DNA of 64,000 nt from Achromobacter animicus. Lineage in GTDB: Bacteria > Pseudomonadota > Gammaproteobacteria > Burkholderiales > Burkholderiaceae_B. The stretch is from contig NZ_CADIJM010000001.1 of NCBI RefSeq assembly GCF_902859585.1, positions 930,001 to 994,000 of the forward strand, read 5' to 3'. The notes below the pieces were generated by a model that did not search any database, was not told where the DNA came from, and saw only the letters and a list, made by a program, of their open reading frames with translations. Each line of letters begins with the position of its first letter. The first letter of the stretch is position 1. Positions 27,223 to 35,225 of the stretch are shown one piece after another. Made by a program: the position numbers and the translations under genes.

Positions 27223-28121
27223 GCCCGGCCTCGCGACGTTGGATTGAGCGCGTCGTTCAGACCGTCGCCAATCAGGCTGACGGCCAGCACGGTCAGGAAG
27301 ATGGCTGCGCCGGGCAGCGTCACCGCCCACCAGGCGGTCAGGATGTAGGGGCGGTTGCTGCCGATCATCAAGCCCCAGCTCATCACATTGGGATCGCCCA
27401 GGCCCAGAAACGACAGCCCTGCCTCGAACAGGATCGCCGTGCCGATGGCCAGCGTGGCCGACACGATCAGCGGCGCCAATGCGTTCGGCAGGATCACTCG
27501 CCAGATGATGCGCGCGTCTCCGGCGCCGATCACGCGCTCGGCAAGGACATACTCACGCCGCTTGAGCCGCAGGAACTCGCCGCGCGCCAGCCGCGCGGTT
27601 CCCGTCCAGCTCACCACGCCGATGGCGACTGCGATGGTGGCGAGCGACGGGCTGAACAGCGTCACCAGCACCATCGCAAAGAGCAAGGTGGGCAGCACCT
27701 GGAAGAACTCGGTGATGCGCATCAGCGTTTCATCGACCCAGCCGCCGTAATAGCCCGCCAGCGCGCCAACGGTGATGCCGATGGCCATGGACAGCACCGC
27801 CGCCACCACGCCCACCAGCAACGTTGCGCGGCCGCCGTAGATCATGCCGGTCAGCACGTCGCGGCCCAGGTAGTCGGATCCCAGCAGCAGCTCGCCGCCG
27901 GGCGGCTCCATGGGCGCCGCGGCGATTTCAAACGGGTCGGCGTGCATCAGCATCGGCCCGAAGATCGTGATGGCCAGGATCGTCGCCAGCAGCAGCACGC
28001 CGGCCAGCGCGCTGGGGTTGCGCGCGAACACGCGCAGCGCCTCATAGGTTGGCCGGGGCGGCGGCTTGGGCCGGGCGTCGGCGCCGGCGGCGCCGGGCAG
28101 CGCAATCGGTGCGGGTCTCAT
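27219..28121 (-). CDS. Peptide-type ABC transporter permease (DppC-like)
   Basis: This 300-residue permease has a proline-rich cytoplasmic N-terminus (about 1-25). The first membrane segment (about 40-58) and the periplasmic GSDYLGRDVLTGMIYGGRATL are typical of DppC/OppC. The coupling-loop region is ERVIGAGDARIIWRVILPN. It forms the membrane channel with the DppB-like protein. Confidence 0.93.
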   Translation of the reverse strand: MRPAPIALPGAAGADARPKPPPRPTYEALRVFARNPSALAGVLLLATILAITIFGPMLMHADPFEIAAAPMEPPGGELLLGSDYLGRDVLTGMIYGGRATLLVGVVAAVLSMAIGITVGALAGYYGGWVDETLMRITEFFQVLPTLLFAMVLVTLFSPSLATIAVAIGVVSWTGTARLARGEFLRLKRREYVLAERVIGAGDARIIWRVILPNALAPLIVSATLAIGTAILFEAGLSFLGLGDPNVMSWGLMIGSNRPYILTAWWAVTLPGAAIFLTVLAVSLIGDGLNDALNPTSRGRA

Positions 28122-29086
28122 GATGTCTTGATCCGGGGATCGATCAGGCGATACGCCAGATCGGTAAGCTGGTTCATCACCACGACCAGCAACGAGGCAA
28201 AGAGCAAGATGCCGAGCAGCGTCGGATAATCACGGCGCAGCACGGAGTCGAACGCCAGGCGTCCCAATCCGGGCCAGTTGAAGACCGTCTCCACCAGAAT
28301 CGCCCCGGCCAGCACGTTGCCGAATTGCAGACCCAGCATGGTCACCACCGGCAGCACCCCGTTGCGCAGCGCGTGCTTGTACAGCACGGTGTTCTCGGGC
28401 AGCCCCTTGGCGCGCGCGGTGCGGATGTAATCGGCCTGCAAGGCGTCCATGACGCTGGCGCGCGCCAGCCGGCTGTATTGCGCCAGGTACACGAAGGCCA
28501 GCGTAAAGGCGGGCAGCACCAGATGGTGCAGCACGTCCAGCGCGCCCGCCCAGCCGTCCTGCGGACCGCCCGCCGACCGCATGTCCGAAACCGGAAAGAT
28601 CGGCCACACCGAGGCAAACAGGATGATGAGGATGATGCCGGTCCAGAACACCGGCGCCGAATAGCCCACGACCGACAGCAGCGTGATGCCTTGCGACAGC
28701 AGCCCGTTGGGCTTCCTGGCGGCCAGCGTGCCCAGCAACGTGCCGATCAGGAACGCCACCGTCACCGACGTCACCACCAGCAGCAGCGTGGCGGGCACGC
28801 GGTCCCAGATCAGCTGGGCGACCGGCACGTTGAAGAAGTAGGAGTAGCCCAGGTCGCCGCGCACGACCTGCCCCAGGTAGATGCCCAGCTGCGTGAGGAA
28901 CGGCTTGTCCAGCCCATACTGCACCCGCAACTGGGCGCGCAGTTCTTCGCTGATCCCGCCCATCGACCCCGCGATGGTTTCCACGGGGTCGCCCGGCGAA
29001 ATATGAATCAGCAGAAAGTTCAGCGTCACCACGGCCAGCAGCAGGATCGCGGCGTAGACCAGGCGGCGCGAGAGATATCGCAGCAT
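28118..29086 (-). CDS. Peptide-type ABC transporter permease (DppB-like)
   Basis: This 322-residue permease has the DppB/OppB N-terminus (YLSRRLVYAAILLLAVVTLN, then HISPGDPVETIAG and YGLDKPFLTQ). The transport motif is TARAKGLPENTVLYKHALRN. Its stop overlaps the start of the DppC-like gene, and it follows the binding-protein gene by 11 bp. Confidence 0.93.
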   Translation of the reverse strand: MLRYLSRRLVYAAILLLAVVTLNFLLIHISPGDPVETIAGSMGGISEELRAQLRVQYGLDKPFLTQLGIYLGQVVRGDLGYSYFFNVPVAQLIWDRVPATLLLVVTSVTVAFLIGTLLGTLAARKPNGLLSQGITLLSVVGYSAPVFWTGIILIILFASVWPIFPVSDMRSAGGPQDGWAGALDVLHHLVLPAFTLAFVYLAQYSRLARASVMDALQADYIRTARAKGLPENTVLYKHALRNGVLPVVTMLGLQFGNVLAGAILVETVFNWPGLGRLAFDSVLRRDYPTLLGILLFASLLVVVMNQLTDLAYRLIDPRIKTS

Positions 29087-29097
29087 GTCGGCTCCCG

Positions 29098-30675
29098 CTA
29101 CTGCACGGAGGTTTCATCCAGCGGCGACAGCAGGCCCCAAATGCCGGACGGCAGACCCTGCACCTTCTTGGACGACAGCGTGTGGTACGGAATGACGGTC
29201 AGGAAGTCGATCGGCACGTCCTCGGTCACCAAACGCTGGAATTCTCCATACAGCGCGCGGCGCTTGTCCGCGTCTGTCTCGGTGCCCGCCTGTTCCAGCA
29301 GCGCATCGACCTTCGGATTCTTGTAGGACTGCGTGTTGGTCCAGATGATGTCGCGGATGTTGGACGACATGTACGTGCGATGCACGCCGATGACCGGATC
29401 GCCCCAGTTGAAGACGATGTCTGTGGTCATGTCGAAGTCCTTGCCGGCGATGCGCTTGGCCCAGGTCGGAAAATCCGGCGAGGCGCGCACCTGCACGTTG
29501 ATGCCCACCTTCTTCAACTGGCTGCGCAGATATTCCGCGACGTTCTTGCCCTGCACGTCGCTGCCCGGCATGTAGTCCACCGTCAGCGTCATGCGCTCGC
29601 CCTTGCCGTCTTTCTTGAAGCCGGCCTCGTCCAGCAGCTTTTCCGCCTGCTTCAGGTCCAGCGGGTACTTCTTCACGTCGTCGCTGGCGAAGGGGCTGGT
29701 GCCCACGATGGGGCCGTGCGCCGGCGCGGCAAAGCCGGCGTTCAGCGCCTTCGTGATGAAGCCCTTGTCCGTCGCGTACGCGATGGCCTGGCGCACCCGC
29801 ACGTCGTCCAGCGGCTTGCGCGCCGTATTGAACGCCAGCCAGCTCAGTGCGCCGATGCCCTCATAGCCTTTGTTGGTCATGACGATGGACGGATTGTCCT
29901 TGGCGCGGCGCAGAATCGTCGGCTCGGTCATGAACGGCAGCGCGCCGATGTCGCCACGCTCCAGCCCGATCAGCAGATTGGTCGCATCGGGATTGATCTT
30001 GACCACCACGCGGTCCAGCAGCGGCTTGCCTTTGATGAAGAACTTGTCGAAGCGTTCCAGCACGATCTCCTGGCCCGGCTTGAATTCCTTGAAGATGAAC
30101 GGCCCGGAACCCACCACGTTCGCGGAGTTGCGCGGGTGCGTCTTCAAGTCCTGGCCGTCGCCGTAGATGTGCTTGGGCAGCACGGGCATCAGCGCCGGCG
30201 ACAGCGCCAGCAGAATGGCCGGATGCGGCTTGCTCATGCGCAGCACGGCGGTGCGCGCGTCGGGCGTTTCCACGCTGTCGACAGGCGCGAACATCGTCTG
30301 GAACGGATGGTTCTGCTTGACCGCCATGATCGAAAACGCCACGTCCTCGGACGTCACAGGCTTGCCGTCATGAAAGATCGCGTCGCCGCGCAGGCGCAGC
30401 GTCAGCGACTTGCCGTCCGGCGCCAGTTCCCACGACTCGGCCAGATAAGGCTGCGGATTCCAGTCGGCGTCGTAGCGCAGCGGACTGGCAAAGAGCTGCG
30501 CACTGGGCAGCGCGGTGGCGGTGCCCGATTGCACTGCGCCGTTCAGATGCCGGGGCACCTGCGTGGAGCCGATGACAAGCGTGCCGCCGGCCTTGGGCGC
30601 ATCCGCCGCGGCGGCGCCCCCCGCCATTGCAAACACTGACAGAATCGTGGCCAGGCCTAGTCTTGCGCTGCGCAT
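29098..30675 (-). CDS. Peptide-type ABC transporter substrate-binding protein
   Basis: This 525-residue periplasmic protein of the DppA/OppA family (SBP_bac_5) has a signal peptide ending near AGGAAAADAP. Family blocks are YLAESWELAPDGKSLTLRLR, IFHDGKPVTSEDVAFS and VVGSGPFIFKEFKPG. It determines what the importer takes up. Members bind peptides, nickel, opines or conjugates, and sequence alone does not say which. It heads the dpp-like genes 124 bp after pta. CTGGCACC and CTGGCGG (minus strand, 30780-30787 and 30766-30772) lie in that gap. Confidence 0.9.
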   Translation of the reverse strand: MRSARLGLATILSVFAMAGGAAAADAPKAGGTLVIGSTQVPRHLNGAVQSGTATALPSAQLFASPLRYDADWNPQPYLAESWELAPDGKSLTLRLRGDAIFHDGKPVTSEDVAFSIMAVKQNHPFQTMFAPVDSVETPDARTAVLRMSKPHPAILLALSPALMPVLPKHIYGDGQDLKTHPRNSANVVGSGPFIFKEFKPGQEIVLERFDKFFIKGKPLLDRVVVKINPDATNLLIGLERGDIGALPFMTEPTILRRAKDNPSIVMTNKGYEGIGALSWLAFNTARKPLDDVRVRQAIAYATDKGFITKALNAGFAAPAHGPIVGTSPFASDDVKKYPLDLKQAEKLLDEAGFKKDGKGERMTLTVDYMPGSDVQGKNVAEYLRSQLKKVGINVQVRASPDFPTWAKRIAGKDFDMTTDIVFNWGDPVIGVHRTYMSSNIRDIIWTNTQSYKNPKVDALLEQAGTETDADKRRALYGEFQRLVTEDVPIDFLTVIPYHTLSSKKVQGLPSGIWGLLSPLDETSVQ

Positions 30676-30799
30676 GTGCTACCCCTTTGATGTTGTCGCG
30701 TGAACCATTCATGGATGGCTTGCGGTCTAGCGTAGTCATCCCCCGGATGCGCGCTTAGTACCAAACCGCCAGACTTGGTGGTGCCAGGCTTGCCCGCGG

Positions 30800-31720
30800 T
30801 CAACTGCCCAGCGCGTGCGCGTACAGCGCTGCGACGGCGCAACTGTTGACGCGTGCCTCCATGGAGTCGGACCGGCTCGTCAGCAGCACCGGTACTCGCG
30901 TGCCCAGCACCAGGCCCGCCGCGCCGGCGCCCGCCAGCCACGTGAGTTCCTTGTAGAGCATGTTGCCGGCCTCGATGTCCGGCACGAGCAGGATGTCCGC
31001 GTCGCCCGCCACGCGCGACACGATCCCCTTCTGGTCGGCTGCTTCGCGCGAGATCGCGTTGTCGAACGCAAGCGGTCCGTCGATATCGCCGCCGCGGATC
31101 TGCGACCGGTCCGCCATCTTGGACAGCGCCGCGGCATCCAGCGTGGCCGGCATCGCCGGATTCACCGATTCGGTGGCGCACAGCACGGCCACCTTCGGCC
31201 GCTCCACGCCCAGCGCGCGCGCCAGGTCGATCGCGTTCTGCGCGATGTCCGCTTTTTCCTGCAGGGACGGTGCGATGTTGACGGCCGCATCCGTCAGGAT
31301 CAGCAGCTTCGGATAGGCCGCCACCGCCATCACGAAAGCGTGGCTGATGCGCCGGTTGGTGCGCAGGCCCGATTCGCGCGTCACCACCGCGGACATGAAA
31401 TGGTCGGTGTGCAGGCTGCCCTTCATCAGCATGCTGACCGCGCCATCGCGCGCCAATGCCGCGGCGGCGCGGGCGGCCAGCAGTTCGTCGTCCGGCGTGT
31501 CGATGATTTCCATCGAGGCCGCCCGCAGGCCTTCCTGCGCCATCAGCGCGGCGATGCGGCCGGCCGGACCAACCAGCACCGGCTCGATGTAGCCGGCCTC
31601 GCTGGCCTGCACGGCGGCGCGCACGCTGACGGGACAGAGCGGATACGCCACCGCGGTGCGCAGCCGCCCGGCCGCCAGCGCGGCAACGCGCAGCGGCTCG
31701 AACAAACGGTCGAAAGCCAT
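30800..31720 (-). CDS. pta: Phosphate acetyltransferase
   Basis: This 306-residue enzyme is of the short phosphotransacetylase/phosphotransbutyrylase family (ASEAGYIEPVLVGPAG, MLMKGSLHTDHFMSAV, LTDAAVNIAPSLQEKADI, ADILLVPDIEAGNMLYK). It converts acetyl phosphate and CoA to acetyl-CoA and phosphate. Its position directly after xsc shows the role: using the acetyl phosphate released by sulfoacetaldehyde acetyltransferase. It is 99 bp downstream of xsc on the same strand. Confidence 0.92.
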   Translation of the reverse strand: MAFDRLFEPLRVAALAAGRLRTAVAYPLCPVSVRAAVQASEAGYIEPVLVGPAGRIAALMAQEGLRAASMEIIDTPDDELLAARAAAALARDGAVSMLMKGSLHTDHFMSAVVTRESGLRTNRRISHAFVMAVAAYPKLLILTDAAVNIAPSLQEKADIAQNAIDLARALGVERPKVAVLCATESVNPAMPATLDAAALSKMADRSQIRGGDIDGPLAFDNAISREAADQKGIVSRVAGDADILLVPDIEAGNMLYKELTWLAGAGAAGLVLGTRVPVLLTSRSDSMEARVNSCAVAALYAHALGS

Positions 31721-31819
31721 GTCTTCGCTCCTGCCGCGGCCGCGCGTGCGGCGGCCGGGTGAATGACCGGCGCGGATCAGGACGACAGAACTCGCCCGGA
31801 TCCGCGCCGCGCGCGCCGG

Positions 31820-33631
31820 TCAGCGTCCGACCGGCTCGATCGGCAGCGGCACCTCGCCCGCCTGGAACGGCTGGTTGACGTACTTGCGGTACTTGTCCAG
31901 GAAGCGCACCGGCTGCTTGAGCGCATCGCGGCGGAACGGATCGCCCAGTTCCTGGCTGACCATCATTTCCAGCACGGTCGTCTTGCCTTCCAGCTGCGCC
32001 TGGCACGCGGCCTGCAACGCCGCGCCGACCTGGTCCGCATGTTCCACGCGGATGCCTTCGGCGCCCATGGCCCGAGCCAGCTCCGAGAAATTCGGATTGA
32101 GCAGGTTGCTGCCGACGAAGCGGCGGCCATAGAAATCCACCTGGTTCTTTTTCTCGGCGCCCCACTGGCCGTTGTGAAACACCACCGCGGTCACCGGGAT
32201 CTGCTCGCGCACGCAGGTCAGCAGTTCCTGGAAGCTCATGCACCACGCGCCGTCGCCCACGTAGGCCACCGCCGGGCGGTCGGGCCGGCCAAGTTTGGCG
32301 CCGATCAGCGCGGGCAGCGCATAGCCGCAATTGCCGAAGCTCATGGCCGCGAGCATGGAATTGGGCTCGTCAAAACGCAGGTAGCTGTTGGACACCGAGC
32401 AAATGTTGCCGATGTCGGTGGACACCATCACGTGCTTGGGCATCGCGCGTTCCAGCTCGCGCAGCATACGGCGCGGGTGCATGCGGCCGCCGCCATGCTC
32501 GATGATGTCCAGGCTCCAGTCGTCGCGCTCGTGCGACCAGCTGTCCAGCTCCTGTTCCCACTCGGCCTTCTGGGCGGCGATCTCGCTGGCGCGTCCTTCT
32601 TTCGTGCGGGTGCAGGCGACATCGCGTGCCTGCAACCGGGCCGTCAAAGCGGCGGCGGCCGGCTTGGCGTCGCCGCAGATGCCCACCGACACCGGGCGCA
32701 CCAGGCCCAGCATGCGGTGGTCGGCGTCGACCTGGATGATGCGCGCGTTCTGCGGCCAGTATTCCAAGCCATGCTGCGGCAAGGTGCCGAAGGGCCCCAG
32801 CCGCGTGCCCAGCGCCAGCACCACGTCCGCCTGCGACAAGAGCTTCATCCCCGCCTTGGCGCCCTGGTAACCCAGCGGGCCGCACCACAGCGGATGACTG
32901 GCCGGGAAGGCGTCGTTATGCAGATAACTGGTGACCACCGGCGCGCCCAGCAGCTCGGCCAGCGCCACGCATTCGGCCTGGCCCTCCGAGAACAGCACGC
33001 CGCCGCCCGCCACGATGACCGGGAACTTGGCCTCGGCCAGCATGCGCGCCGCGGCTTCCAGATCCTCTTCGGATCCCGGCCCGCGGCGGATGCGGCGCGG
33101 CTCCGGGATGGCCACGTCGATCTCGCCGTAGAAATAGTCGCGCGGAATGTTCAATTGCGCGGGGCCGCGTTCGGCCATCGCGTTGTCGAACGCCTTGGCG
33201 GTGAACTCCGCCATGCGGTCCGGACGGTTCACGTGCGCCTGGTATTTGGTAATGCGCGAAAAGATCGGAAGCTGTTCGGTTTCCTGGAAGCCGCCCAGCC
33301 CCATGCCCGCCGTGCCGGTCTCGGGCGTGATCGCCACGACCGGGCTGTGCGCCCAGTAGGCGGCCGCCACGCCGGTCACGAAGTTGGTGATGCCAGGGCC
33401 GTTTTGTGCAATGCACACGCCGTGCCGGCCGGTCACGCGCGAATAGCCGTCGGCCATATGCGCCGCGCCCTGCTCGTGCACCGTCGGCACGAAGCGGATG
33501 CCGGCCGCGGGAAACAGGTCCAGCGCATCCATGAAGGCCGAACCGACGATGCCGAAAACATCCTTGACGCCCTGCGCGACCAGCGTCTCGACAAACGCTT
33601 CGCTGGGGGTCATGTGTTGCTTGCTGCTCAT
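31820..33631 (-). CDS. xsc: Sulfoacetaldehyde acetyltransferase
   Basis: This 603-residue thiamine-diphosphate enzyme cleaves sulfoacetaldehyde with phosphate to acetyl phosphate and sulfite. It has the acetolactate-synthase-like layout. The N-terminal Pyr domain has the cofactor-activating glutamate (VPTVHEQGAAHMADGYSR) and QNGPGITNFVTGVAAAYWAH. A central domain follows, then the PP domain with the ThDP-Mg motif (YVGDGAWCMSFQELL to VVFHNGQWG). The length and the sequence around EKKNQVDFYGRRFVGSNL fit Xsc rather than acetolactate synthase. The ATG at 33631 has the ribosome site CCAGGAGAGAG. It is first in the minus-strand catabolic cluster and divergent from an IclR regulator. Confidence 0.95.
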   Translation of the reverse strand: MSSKQHMTPSEAFVETLVAQGVKDVFGIVGSAFMDALDLFPAAGIRFVPTVHEQGAAHMADGYSRVTGRHGVCIAQNGPGITNFVTGVAAAYWAHSPVVAITPETGTAGMGLGGFQETEQLPIFSRITKYQAHVNRPDRMAEFTAKAFDNAMAERGPAQLNIPRDYFYGEIDVAIPEPRRIRRGPGSEEDLEAAARMLAEAKFPVIVAGGGVLFSEGQAECVALAELLGAPVVTSYLHNDAFPASHPLWCGPLGYQGAKAGMKLLSQADVVLALGTRLGPFGTLPQHGLEYWPQNARIIQVDADHRMLGLVRPVSVGICGDAKPAAAALTARLQARDVACTRTKEGRASEIAAQKAEWEQELDSWSHERDDWSLDIIEHGGGRMHPRRMLRELERAMPKHVMVSTDIGNICSVSNSYLRFDEPNSMLAAMSFGNCGYALPALIGAKLGRPDRPAVAYVGDGAWCMSFQELLTCVREQIPVTAVVFHNGQWGAEKKNQVDFYGRRFVGSNLLNPNFSELARAMGAEGIRVEHADQVGAALQAACQAQLEGKTTVLEMMVSQELGDPFRRDALKQPVRFLDKYRKYVNQPFQAGEVPLPIEPVGR

Positions 33632-33792
33632 GGTCTCTCTCCTGGCGGGCCGGCGCTTGTCCGATTGCTGATTGGCCGGTGTGATCCGATACTGCGCCAG
33701 AAACCCGCGGCTTCCCACCCCCGGGCGTTCCATTTTCTGCAGTTTCTGTGCGAGGATGGGCAGCCGATCGCTGAAATCTCAATTATTGAAAG
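33632..33792. promoter_or_regulatory. Divergent xsc / IclR control region
   Basis: This 161-bp gap separates two genes reading apart. TCAATTATTGA (33779-33789) is a perfect 11-bp palindrome ending 4 bp before the IclR start codon. Such a place would suit autoregulation. It is one of the few AT-rich patches in this GC-rich stretch. No other element could be assigned. Confidence 0.35.
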
Positions 33793-34551
33793 ATGAAAGA
33801 CGAATCCTCCGCCGCCCTGCGCGCGCTGACATTGCTGGAACAGGTGGCACGTTCGGCCCAGCCCGTCTCGCTGGCCGAACTGACCGACGCCACCGGCCTG
33901 CCCAAACCTTCCGTGCTTCGGATCCTGTCGCGTTTGGTCGATGCCGGCATGCTGCTGCGCGAACCGGCCGGCAAAAGCTATGTCAGCGGCCCACGCCTGG
34001 GCGCGCTGGCCCGCGACACGCTGCTCAATTCGCCTTTGCGCGGCGAACGCCATCGCATCCTGGACAGCCTGGTCGACGAGATCGGCGAGACCTGCAACTG
34101 CACCATGCTCGACGGCGACGAGGTCATCTACCTGGACCGCGTGGAAACCGCCTGGCCGCTGCGCGTCAACCTGCAATCCGGATCACGCGTGCCGCTGCAC
34201 TGTTCGGCCAGCGGCAAGCTGTTCCTGGCCTATATGCGCCGTGAAACCCGCCAGCGCATGCTGGCCGCCGCACAACTGCCGCGCTACACGCCTAACACGC
34301 TGTGCGATGTGGCATCGCTGGAAGAAGAGCTGCGGGTCATCAAGAAGGAAGGCGCCAGCTTCGACCGGGAAGAGTTCCTGCTGGGCATCGTCTGCATGGC
34401 GGTGCCCATTCTGCACGGGTCGCGGGCGATTGCGGCCGTGGCGCTGCACGCGCCTGTGGCCAGGTTGTCGATCGATGGCGCCCGGGCGTGGCTGCCGCGC
34501 ATGCAAGAGGCGGCGCGGGCGCTGGCGGGGACGTATGAGGCGTCCGCGTAA
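33793..34551 (+). CDS. IclR-family transcriptional regulator
   Basis: This 252-residue regulator has an N-terminal winged helix (about 8-65, VSLAELTDATGLPKPSVLRIL) and a C-terminal IclR effector domain (RVPLHCSASGKLFLAYM, EEFLLGIVCMAVPIL). It is divergent from xsc and likely controls the sulfoacetaldehyde/transport cluster. This would give the island two regulators, TauR and this one. The effector is unknown. Confidence 0.9.
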   Translation: MKDESSAALRALTLLEQVARSAQPVSLAELTDATGLPKPSVLRILSRLVDAGMLLREPAGKSYVSGPRLGALARDTLLNSPLRGERHRILDSLVDEIGETCNCTMLDGDEVIYLDRVETAWPLRVNLQSGSRVPLHCSASGKLFLAYMRRETRQRMLAAAQLPRYTPNTLCDVASLEEELRVIKKEGASFDREEFLLGIVCMAVPILHGSRAIAAVALHAPVARLSIDGARAWLPRMQEAARALAGTYEASA

Positions 34552-34560
34552 CGCCGTTAA

Positions 34561-35079
34561 TCAGCCGTCGCGGTCCTTGTCTGCGGCGCCCGATTGCGCG
34601 CGCTCCTGACGGCGGTTACGTGCCCCTTCAATCTTCGCAAGCAGCGGCTGCTTCTTCTGGATGACGATTTCCAGATAGCGTTCCCGGGGCAGGACCAGCC
34701 TGATGACGGTGGGCAGCGCCTCGTAAGCGCGTTCCAGCACGTCCTTGACCATCGCATCGTCCTTGAGCTTTTCGGCCGACACGCTGAGCAGGCCGTCGAC
34801 TGTCACGCGCTCGATCGTCTGCCAATGCTGCTCAACAAGCGCGCTGCCTTTTTCTGCCGTGGCGCCGGCCAGTTCCCGGCCCTTTTCTGCGGTGGCGCCT
34901 GCCAGTTCACGCCCCCTTTCCGCCGTGGCGCCCGCCAGCTCAAGGCCCTTGGCCCGCGCATTCGCCACGGCATCGCCCAACTGGGCTTTTGAGCTTTCGA
35001 GCGCGCCTGCCGTGCGGCTGGTCAGCGCCTTTGCCTTGACGGCTGCGCCTTCCCGTAGCGCCTTCAATTTGTCGAACAT
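34561..35079 (-). CDS. Small protein with 11-residue LEA-like repeats
   Basis: This 172-residue protein was not recognised as a named family. Residues 45-77 are three near-perfect 11-residue repeats of the pattern G-(R/L)-ELAGATAE(K/R), with a degenerate fourth copy after them. The N-terminal part is rich in Ala and Lys and should be an amphipathic helix. The C-terminal part (about 85-150, VTVDGLLSVSAEKLKDDAMV, LPTVIRLVLPRERYLEIV) looks like a small folded domain. Hendecad repeats are known from LEA-like desiccation proteins and from membrane-surface helices. There is no signal peptide. It sits 9 bp from the convergent IclR gene and is divergent from dbpA. Confidence 0.75.
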   Translation of the reverse strand: MFDKLKALREGAAVKAKALTSRTAGALESSKAQLGDAVANARAKGLELAGATAERGRELAGATAEKGRELAGATAEKGSALVEQHWQTIERVTVDGLLSVSAEKLKDDAMVKDVLERAYEALPTVIRLVLPRERYLEIVIQKKQPLLAKIEGARNRRQERAQSGAADKDRDG

Positions 35080-35225
35080 GATCCACCCTGACGTCGGTTG
35101 CTTGTTGTGATCGAGTCAGGCCCGCCCCGCAGCCGGCCATGCCCGTCGCCAGATCATACCGACTCAGGCTTTACACTAACGCGCAACTCAGCCTTTTTCC
35201 GATCCCTTGCGGGATCCGCCCCGCC

